Assembly: GCA_013695905.1 (NCBI GenBank)
Contig: JACCZQ010000362.1
Span: 1-5,853 of the forward strand
DNA: 5,853 nt
Origin: Chthoniobacterales bacterium
GTDB taxonomy: Bacteria; Verrucomicrobiota; Verrucomicrobiia; Chthoniobacterales; UBA10450
Direction of reading: 5' to 3'
The position numbers were made by a program, and so were the translations under genes. Shown piece after piece: positions 1-4,939 of this stretch (position 1 is the first letter of the stretch; each line of letters starts with the position of its first letter). The notes beneath the pieces were generated by a model that saw nothing but the letters and a program-made list of their open reading frames with translations, had not been told where the DNA came from and did not search any database.

Positions 1-674
1 AGCTAGCGGCGGCGGAGCTGCAGCGGTGCGTGCGGGACCTCGGGATGCATGGGGTGCAGATCGGCACCCATGTGGATGCGAACGAGTTCTGTCACGGCGC
101 GGATTGCCGGAACCTGGATGATCGGGAACTCGACGTCGTCTGGCGGACAGCGGAGCAGCTGGATGCGGCGATTTTCGTGCACCCGTGGGACATGATGGGC
201 AAATCACGGATGCCGAAGTATTGGCTGCCGTGGCTCGTCGGCATGCCGGCGGAGACGTGCCTCGCGATCTGCTGCATGATGTTCGGCGGAGTGTTCGAGC
301 GGTTCCCGAAGATGCGCGTGGCGTTCGCACACGGCGGGGGAGCGTTCCCATTCACAATCGGGCGGATGGAGCATGGGTTTCACGTGCGGCCGGATCTGGT
401 CGCGACGGATAACGATGTGAATCCTCGCAGCTACCTTCGCTCCGATAACGCGCCAGCGCGGTTCTATGTTGACTCGTTAGTCCACGACGCGGACGCGCTG
501 CAGCTGCTGGTTAAATTGTTTGGCGCGGAGCGGGTGGCGCTTGGTTCGGATTATCCATTTCCGCTCGGGGAAGCGCATCCGGGGAAGCTGATCGAGGCGG
601 TGGAGGGCTTCAGCGCGGCCGACAGGGGGCGGATGCTCGCCGGCACGGCACGTGAGTTTCTGCGCCTCGGTTAG
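1..674 (+). CDS. ACMSD-family amidohydrolase/decarboxylase (5' end outside window)
   Basis: The family is 2-amino-3-carboxymuconate-6-semialdehyde decarboxylase, a cytosolic metal-dependent decarboxylase of the amidohydrolase superfamily used in kynurenine/2-aminobenzoate-type aromatic degradation. The reading frame is open from base 3 (LAAAELQRC, then GTG at 30), so the start lies upstream; about 223 residues are visible of a usual ~330. Counting from the GTG at 30, the family signatures are VHPWDMMG (metal-ligand His51), KYWLPWLVGMPAET (63-76), FAHGGGAFPF (His101, matching the catalytic His), GRMEHGFHVRPD (Arg112 and Arg120, substrate-carboxylate arginines in the family) and LGSDYPFPLGE (metal/catalytic Asp174). 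The gap between Arg120 and Asp174 is about 7 residues longer than I recall for the Pseudomonas enzyme, because of RSDNAPA near 137-143. The gene ends at TAG 672-674 and a strong hairpin follows. ACMSD is the best call; a related decarboxylase with another substrate is possible because the neighbours give no pathway context. Confidence 0.9.
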   Translation, partial: LAAAELQRCVRDLGMHGVQIGTHVDANEFCHGADCRNLDDRELDVVWRTAEQLDAAIFVHPWDMMGKSRMPKYWLPWLVGMPAETCLAICCMMFGGVFERFPKMRVAFAHGGGAFPFTIGRMEHGFHVRPDLVATDNDVNPRSYLRSDNAPARFYVDSLVHDADALQLLVKLFGAERVALGSDYPFPLGEAHPGKLIEAVEGFSAADRGRMLAGTAREFLRLG

Positions 675-683
675 GTGTCTGAG

Positions 684-723
684 GGACGTGCCTTGCACGT
701 CCGCGGACATGCGGAAGCATGTC
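684..723. repeat. Tandem double hairpin, REP-like or terminator
   Basis: Two perfect inverted repeats lie end to end, 10 nt after the stop of the amidohydrolase. The first has an 8-bp stem, GGACGTGC (684-691) and GCACGTCC (695-702), with loop CTT. The second has a 7-bp stem, GACATGC (706-712) and GCATGTC (717-723), with loop GGAA, a GNRA tetraloop in RNA. The two units resemble each other (GGACGTGC and GGACATGC), as in paired REP elements. A T tract does not follow on the plus strand, so a classical intrinsic terminator is less likely than a REP-like element or an mRNA 3'-end stabiliser. The copy number in the genome is unknown from this window. Confidence 0.55.
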
Positions 724-823
724 GCTCCGCTTGGCAGTGTGCGAAAAGTTTGGCAAGAAATCAGGAGCAGCTATCCGGCAAACGGTGGCTCGTTTGTTGA
801 CCTCAATTGAACCCCCACCCAAA

Positions 824-828
824 AGGAG
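824..828 (+). promoter_or_regulatory. Strong ribosome binding site for the DUF1428 gene
   Basis: AGGAG sits 6 nt before the ATG at 835. This is the best Shine-Dalgarno sequence in the window and fixes the start of the gene. The downstream genes lack a comparable site and appear to rely on stop/start overlap. Confidence 0.8.
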
Positions 829-834
829 AACCCC

Positions 835-1197
835 ATGCCCAAGTATGTTGATGGATTCGTCGTGCCAGTTCCGGTCAAAAATCTCGATGCCTACCGCCGC
901 ATGTCGCAGAAAGCCGGAAAGATCTGGCGCGACCACGGCGCTCTCGAATATCGCGAGTGTGCGGGGGACGACCTGAACATGAAGTTCGGGGTGCCCTTTC
1001 CCGCCGGGATCAAAGCGAAGAAGGGCGAGACGGTGGTGTTCGCCTGGATCGTCTATAAATCGCGCGCGCATCGCGATCGCGTGAACGCGAAGGTGATGAA
1101 AGACCCGCGCATGATCGAAGACATGGATATGAAGACGATGCCGTTCGACGTCAAACGGATGCTCTACGGCGGCTTCAAGACGATCGTGGAAGCGTGA
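835..1197 (+). CDS. DUF1428 family protein (YbaA-like)
   Basis: This is a 120-residue soluble protein of the DUF1428 family, whose best-known member is E. coli YbaA (about 117 residues). It has no known biochemical function; the fold is of the dimeric alpha/beta-barrel (ferredoxin-like) kind. The family is recognisable from the N-terminus MPKYVDGFVVPVP, the segment YRRMSQKAGKIWRDHGALEY (20-39), the ETVVFAWIVYKSRAHRD stretch (65-81), and the C-terminal MPFDVKRMLYGGFKTIVE (102-119). Length is typical, so it is complete. The start is supported by AGGAG 6 nt upstream. It is the first gene after a 160-bp gap and probably the promoter-proximal gene of a row running to about 2883. Its stop TGA (1195-1197) overlaps the GTG start of the methyltransferase, suggesting translational coupling. 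No catalytic residue can be assigned. Confidence 0.93.
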   Translation: MPKYVDGFVVPVPVKNLDAYRRMSQKAGKIWRDHGALEYRECAGDDLNMKFGVPFPAGIKAKKGETVVFAWIVYKSRAHRDRVNAKVMKDPRMIEDMDMKTMPFDVKRMLYGGFKTIVEA

Positions 1198-1898
1198 GTG
1201 GCAGCGAGATCCTCCCCGCGCCGAACGCGGCGGGCGGGGAGGTGACGGATGTCGAAGACGAGAAGTTCGACCTGATTTATTCGGCAAAAATCCGGCGGCT
1301 TTCCGCGATTTTTTGGACGCCGGTGCGCATTGCCGCGGCCGCGGCGAAGCTGCTCGTCGTGAAACCGGAGATGCACGTGCTCGATGTCGGCTGTGGCGCG
1401 GGCAAGTTTTGTCTCATCGGGGCGCAGGTGACGGAGGGCCGCTTCACCGGTGTGGAGCAACGTGAGCACCTCGTCACGGCTGCAAGAGCAGCGGCGGCGG
1501 CATTCGACCTCGTCGATGTTGAATTCCTGCACGCAAACGTCACCGACCTTTCTTTCGCCGGCTACGACGCTTTCTACATCTTCAATCCCTTCGAAGAAAA
1601 TATGTTTGCCGGGCACAAGATCGACACCGCCGTTCCGCTCGCGCCGGACCTGTTTCGCCGCTACACCGCGCATGTCGCGCATCAGCTGGGCGAGCGGCCG
1701 CTCGGCACGCGCGTGGTGACCTACATGGGATACGCCGACGACATTCCCTCATGCTACAGCTGTGAGCAGGCGCTGTTCGGCGAAGATCTGAAGCTCTGGG
1801 TAAAAACGCGTGAATACGACCCGGCCCTCGAGCAGCTGCAGCTCGGCGCTTCGCGGAGCTACACCGGATCGCAGGGTTGGCAGCCGCCGCGGCGTTGA
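1194..1898 (+). CDS. Class I SAM-dependent methyltransferase
   Basis: This is a 234-residue predicted cytosolic methyltransferase of the Rossmann-fold class. Motif I is HVLDVGCGAGKF (61-72), the SAM-binding loop; the acidic residue at the end of strand 2 is Glu88 in FTGVEQR; a D/N-type motif after strand 3 is HANVTD (113-118); and motif IV is DAFYIFNPFEEN (125-136), resembling the NPP(Y/F)-type active-site loop of N-methyltransferases. A later GTRVVTYMGY strand (171-180) fits the core sheet. The N-terminal FWTPVRIAAAAAKLL (40-54) is an upstream helix typical of this subgroup. The substrate is not evident: small molecule, protein and nucleic acid remain open. A CYSC motif at 187-190 is notable but isolated. 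The GTG start at 1194 overlaps the preceding TGA by the GTGA arrangement. The next gene starts 13 nt after the stop. Confidence 0.88.
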   Translation: MSGSEILPAPNAAGGEVTDVEDEKFDLIYSAKIRRLSAIFWTPVRIAAAAAKLLVVKPEMHVLDVGCGAGKFCLIGAQVTEGRFTGVEQREHLVTAARAAAAAFDLVDVEFLHANVTDLSFAGYDAFYIFNPFEENMFAGHKIDTAVPLAPDLFRRYTAHVAHQLGERPLGTRVVTYMGYADDIPSCYSCEQALFGEDLKLWVKTREYDPALEQLQLGASRSYTGSQGWQPPRR

Positions 1899-1911
1899 GC
1901 ATACTGTGGGT

Positions 1912-2379
1912 ATGACACGCCTCCTGTTGCTCGTAGTTGCTCTTGTTCTCCCGCTGCACCTCCATGCGCAAGCAGCGCCGGACTCCTCTGAGTTGACGCA
2001 GCTGCTGAAGGATTTCCTCGCCGGTGCGTCGCGCAATGATGCGGCAATGCATAACCGCTTTTGGGCGGAGGATCTGATCTACACGGGCTCGGGCGGGGTG
2101 CGTCGCGGGAAGGCCGAGATCATGGAGAGCGTGCGCAAAGAAGGTCCGGCGGAAGGCGAACCGGAGACGGTGTATGGCGCCGAAGATATTCGCATCCAGC
2201 AATACGGCACCACCGCGATTGTGGCGTTCCGACTCGTCGGGACGACGAAGGAGGGCGAGGCGACGGAGGCGTCGAACTACCTGAACACCGGCACGTTTCT
2301 CAAGCGCGACGGGAAATGGCAGGTGGTCGCGTGGCAGGCGACGAAGGTGCCGGCGGCTGAGGGCGAGCCGCAGAAGTGA
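1912..2379 (+). CDS. Secreted SnoaL-like / DUF4440 protein
   Basis: Starting at ATG 1912 gives 155 residues with a clear Sec signal peptide: MTR, a hydrophobic core LLLLVVALVLPLHL, and an AQA site predicting cleavage after Ala21. The frame stays open upstream to 1810, but a longer start would bury the signal peptide and run into the methyltransferase gene; GTG 1906 is a minor alternative. The mature part has the cone-shaped NTF2-like/SnoaL pattern: helix SELTQLLKDFLAGASRND (26-43), FWAEDLIYTGSGGVRRGKAEI (50-70), strand DIRIQQYGTTAIVAFRLVG (92-110), and the family's end motif NTGTFLKRDGKWQVVAWQAT (125-144). DUF4440 proteins are often periplasmic with ligand-binding or unknown roles, and no catalytic residue can be named. 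The stop TGA overlaps the next start by GTGA. Confidence 0.85.
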   Translation: MTRLLLLVVALVLPLHLHAQAAPDSSELTQLLKDFLAGASRNDAAMHNRFWAEDLIYTGSGGVRRGKAEIMESVRKEGPAEGEPETVYGAEDIRIQQYGTTAIVAFRLVGTTKEGEATEASNYLNTGTFLKRDGKWQVVAWQATKVPAAEGEPQK

Positions 2380-2883
2380 CGCTGCCGCGCTACGGCCGTC
2401 TCACGGCGTGCCTGCTCGCTCTGGTGCTGGTGGTGCTGGCGTGGTCGGGCATCGCGCCGAAGGACCGGCCGACGTGGTGGCTGGAGGTGGCGCCGGTGTT
2501 TCTCGGGATCGCGGTGCTGTTCGCGATCAGGAGGCGGTTCCGGGTTACTCCGCTGCTGCAGACGTGCATCGCGCTGCACATGATCGTGCTGGCAGTGGGT
2601 GGTCACTACACGTACGCAAAGATGCCTTTGGGAGATTGGTTTCGCGAGACCTTTCAGCTCGGGCGCAATCACCACGATCGACTCGGCCACTTCGCGCAGG
2701 GGTTCGTCCCCGCGTTGATCGCGCGCGAAGTGGTCATAAGCCTCGACATCATTACAAAGCGCGGCTGGATCGCGTTCTTCGCCTTTCTGCGCGGCGATGA
2801 CGGTCAGTGCCGTCTATGAACACATCGAGTGGCTCGCCGCGGTGATCTACGGTCAGAACGCAGACGCATTTCTCGGCGGCCAA
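2376..2883 (+). pseudogene. YjdF/DUF2238 inner-membrane protein, frameshifted and 3'-truncated
   Basis: The GTG start at 2376 overlaps the previous stop. The first frame encodes 147 residues ending at TGA 2817-2819. Family features are clear: TM helix 1 (10-25), PKDRPTWWLEVAPV (28-41), GGHYTYAKMPLGDW (75-88) and the signature RNHHDRLGHFAQGFVPAL (97-114), then AREVV and GWIAFFAF. After GWIAFFAF (130-137) the homology leaves this frame and resumes one base later as CAAMTVSAVYEHIEWLAAV from 2788, matching the family's ISAxYELIEW segment. One extra base in the run at 2784-2786 (CCTTTC) would explain it. The second frame keeps homology to AFLGGQ (codons 2866-2883), where members normally continue with a WDTQ-type segment and a last TM helix; here this is absent. 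Intact members are about 200 residues. Function of the family is unknown. The gene is very probably non-functional unless the base calls are wrong. Confidence 0.82.
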
Positions 2884-2887
2884 GCGC

Positions 2888-3237
2888 ATGGATTACGCCG
2901 CCCCGGTGCTCACGTTGCAAAAGCAAATCGCGGAGCTACGCCAGTGGCACGGCCGGACTGGAATGTGGTTCGGTGTGACCGGGTGTTTCATTTGGATTCC
3001 GCTCATGCTCATGATTTTCCACGCACTCGGCGCCGATGTCTGGGTGCGGAACCCGGACGTGGTCAACTGGTTTATTGTCAGTGGACTCATCTGTCTCGGA
3101 GTCCTGGTGGGGGATCGTCTTTTGGTCGCGGCGTACCGGTCGCGAGAAAATGGCGACAAATCTTGAGAAGAGCTCCGCCGGTCGCAGCGTGACCCGAGCT
3201 CAAGCTCTACTCAACGAAATTGCGCTCTTCGAGCGCG
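2888..3237 (+). pseudogene. C-terminal remnant of a two-TM membrane protein, frameshifted
   Basis: From ATG 2888 a frame of 92 residues begins MDYAAPVLTLQKQIAELRQW. This is the middle segment of a bacterial membrane-protein family that I recall as (L/M)DY-APVL-IQ--L--LR followed by TM helices. It contains two TM segments (about 25-46 and 58-78) and stops at TGA 3164-3166. The usual N-terminal half, with its own coiled and TM regions, is missing: directly upstream is the broken yjdF-like gene and a frame stop at 2843-2845. After SRE the homology appears to move to the next frame at AAAA 3147-3150, giving NLEKSSAGRSVTRAQALLNE and IALFER, an amphipathic tail typical of the end of this family. 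That frame has no stop until 3579-3581, inside the opposite-strand halogenase gene. I recognise the family by pattern only and have no name or function for it. A short protein made from ATG 2888 cannot be excluded. Confidence 0.6.
3222..3236 (-). terminator. Possible terminator of the halogenase-like gene
   Basis: A perfect 6-bp GC-rich inverted repeat, GCGCTC (3222-3227) and GAGCGC (3231-3236), has a 3-nt loop. Read on the minus strand it lies 16 nt past the halogenase stop and is followed by AATTTCGTT, a weak T-rich tail. It would serve as an intrinsic terminator for that gene. The same bases also encode ALFER in the tail of the plus-strand remnant, so the symmetry could be incidental. The T run is poor, hence moderate confidence. 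Confidence 0.4.
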
Positions 3238-3252
3238 GAAGTGCAGCTCCGC

Positions 3253-4860
3253 TCAAACGCTCGGCGTCGCCTGCGGCAGCGTCTGCTCCGCAGCTGCCAG
3301 CGTGGTGGCGCCCGGCCGCGCCTCGTTCACCGCGCCGCTTTCCCCATCGCGGAACCAGCTGCGCCAGCCTTCCTTCACCTCCAGCAGCAGCCAACGCGCC
3401 GCAGCTTTCACGATCCGCGGCACATCGCTCCGATCGAGCGAAAAACTCGGCACCAGAAAATGGTGGTTCGAGTTCGCCCTTCCGAAGACACCCCGCTCCC
3501 GCCGCACTTGCGCCATCCGCGCCAGCCGGCGATTGTAGCTGCGCATCAGGTGAAACACCGGCACCGACTCCTTGTCGATAAACGGCGGCAGCGCCAGAGC
3601 CTTCTCACCGAACTTAAACGGCTGCGAAACCACTCCCAGATAATAGAGGCCGAGATCCATGTAGAACCCGAGCCCCATCAGCTCGTAGTCGCCGATGTAT
3701 TCGTATTTATCCTTGTAAACCGCCTCGAACCAGCGCGCGTAGCTGCGGGTGAACCGCGCGTTATGTTGCGCGAGCGCCTCCTCCACCGGCTCGCCGCGAA
3801 AATGCGCGGCGATCAGCTGCGTCGTCGCCGTGACGGTGAACGCCACCCCATCCAGCCCCGGGCTGTAGAGCGGGTCCAGAAATGCCGCCGCGTCGCCCAC
3901 GAGCGCGAATCCATCACCCGCAAATTGCCGGCTCGTGTAGGCGAGATTCTTCCGCCAATGCACGTCGCCCTCAACCCATTCCGCCTCCGCGAGCAACTCC
4001 GCGGCCACAGGATGTCCCGAAAGAAAATCGCGGATCCGATCGCCCAGCTTCGCTTCACCCTGCGGGAACCGCACCAGCCGTTGATCGAACACCACGCCCA
4101 CACTCACGTCGCCGCCTTTCAGCGGGATCCACCAGCTCCACCAGCCGTCGCCCACGATGTGATTCGTCGCCGTGTTCCGTGAGCCGACGCAGCGCGCCGA
4201 CCAATCCGGGAATTTCGTCCCGAGCGTGCGGCCATCCCAATCCTTCACCCCGCGCCAGCGCGCCCAGGCCGCGGCCGTCGGATGTGCGGTGTTCGCTTGG
4301 AACCAACCCTCCTGCCGCGCGAGCAGCGCCGCCACCCCCGAAGCATCCACGATCCACCGGCCGCGCAAGAGCTTCTCCGCGCCCGCTTCCGTCACGCGCA
4401 CCACCTGTTCGCCACCCGCTGCCAGCGTGGCCTCGCGCACCTGCGCCGGCCGCCGCAATTCCGCGCCGAGATCCACCGCCTGCTCCAGTGATTTCTCGTC
4501 CACCACGGAGCGGTCCAGCTGCCACGACGGCAGCCGCACGTGATACTGCGGGCCGATCTCACTCGCGTCCGCCAGCGTCTGCGTCTCCGCGTTGGCAAAC
4601 CAGAAGCGCATCCCCTGCTTCACCAGGTGCGCCTCATTCAGGTGGTGCGACAACCCCAGCACCCGCCCGAGAAAATATCCGCTGATCTCCACCGTCGCCT
4701 CGCCCACCCGGCGGGTAAACGAAGGCGCCCGCTCCGCGATGCACACGCGCAGGTGCGGATGCTCGCGCAGCAGGAGCGTCGCCGTGGCCGAGCCCGCCAG
4801 CGAGCCGCCTATGATGATGACGTCATAGGTGTCGGTGTCCACGAGGGCGGAGTTTACCAC
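3253..4860 (-). CDS. FAD-dependent halogenase-like oxidoreductase (tryptophan halogenase family)
   Basis: Using the GTG at 4860 gives 535 residues. Motifs in order: FAD-binding YDVIIIGGSLAGSATA (12-27), GEATVEISG (53-61), LVKQGMRFWF (79-88) with Lys81 at the place of the catalytic lysine of flavin-dependent halogenases (Lys79 in PrnA/RebH), GWWSWWIPLKGG (239-250) containing the WxWxIP signature, and the second FAD motif FALVGDAAAFLDPLYSPGLD (318-337). The C-terminal ~150 residues hold a helical region rich in Tyr and Phe, probably the substrate side, plus an Ala-rich tail. Halogenases of this type use FADH2 from a partner reductase, O2 and halide; no reductase gene is visible. Related flavin monooxygenases share the fold, so the substrate and even halogenation remain inference. 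The frame is open upstream to ATG 4941 and 5031, but those would overlap the divergent lptF-like gene; GTG 4842 is also possible, and no start has a good ribosome site. It converges on the decayed plus-strand row. Confidence 0.82.
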   Translation of the reverse strand: MVNSALVDTDTYDVIIIGGSLAGSATATLLLREHPHLRVCIAERAPSFTRRVGEATVEISGYFLGRVLGLSHHLNEAHLVKQGMRFWFANAETQTLADASEIGPQYHVRLPSWQLDRSVVDEKSLEQAVDLGAELRRPAQVREATLAAGGEQVVRVTEAGAEKLLRGRWIVDASGVAALLARQEGWFQANTAHPTAAAWARWRGVKDWDGRTLGTKFPDWSARCVGSRNTATNHIVGDGWWSWWIPLKGGDVSVGVVFDQRLVRFPQGEAKLGDRIRDFLSGHPVAAELLAEAEWVEGDVHWRKNLAYTSRQFAGDGFALVGDAAAFLDPLYSPGLDGVAFTVTATTQLIAAHFRGEPVEEALAQHNARFTRSYARWFEAVYKDKYEYIGDYELMGLGFYMDLGLYYLGVVSQPFKFGEKALALPPFIDKESVPVFHLMRSYNRRLARMAQVRRERGVFGRANSNHHFLVPSFSLDRSDVPRIVKAAARWLLLEVKEGWRSWFRDGESGAVNEARPGATTLAAAEQTLPQATPSV

Positions 4861-4939
4861 TGCCCCGGCAGAAGGGAAGCGCGCGGCGCGCGGCGCGGAT
4901 TTGTCCGGCTGCCCATCCGCCTCTAAAGAGATACCGCGC
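4861..4939. promoter_or_regulatory. Divergent intergenic region between halogenase-like and lptF-like genes
   Basis: This 79-bp gap separates the two divergent starts, so promoters for one or both genes are expected here. It includes an almost pure alternating G/C tract at 4879-4898. Near the lptF side, TAAAGAG (4924-4930) can act as a weak ribosome binding site 9 nt before ATG 4940. No convincing -35/-10 pair was found on either strand. Confidence 0.4.

Noticed and set aside
610..1287. A 225-codon minus-strand open frame across the DUF1428 gene
   Set aside because: Its residue composition is shadow-like, and the plus strand carries a well-defined DUF1428 protein with a strong ribosome binding site.
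2781..2790. Programmed +1 frameshifting to express the yjdF-like gene
   Set aside because: The downstream frame still ends in unrelated sequence after the deletion junction, so recoding would not restore a full family member.
2797..3192. A 131-codon plus-strand frame as an independent gene
   Set aside because: Only its first ~29 residues are protein-like, and these are the displaced YjdF-family segment. The rest is an out-of-frame reading of the following membrane-protein remnant.
3220..4182. A 320-codon plus-strand open frame opposite the halogenase-like gene
   Set aside because: Arg/His/Pro-rich with no domain pattern. It is the expected antisense shadow of a high-GC gene whose minus-strand product has clear motifs.
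4901..4929. Possible promoter TTGTCC - 17 nt - TAAAGA upstream of the lptF-like gene
   Set aside because: Only 4/6 and 3/6 matches to consensus, and the -10 would lie 10 nt from the start codon, overlapping the likely ribosome binding site.
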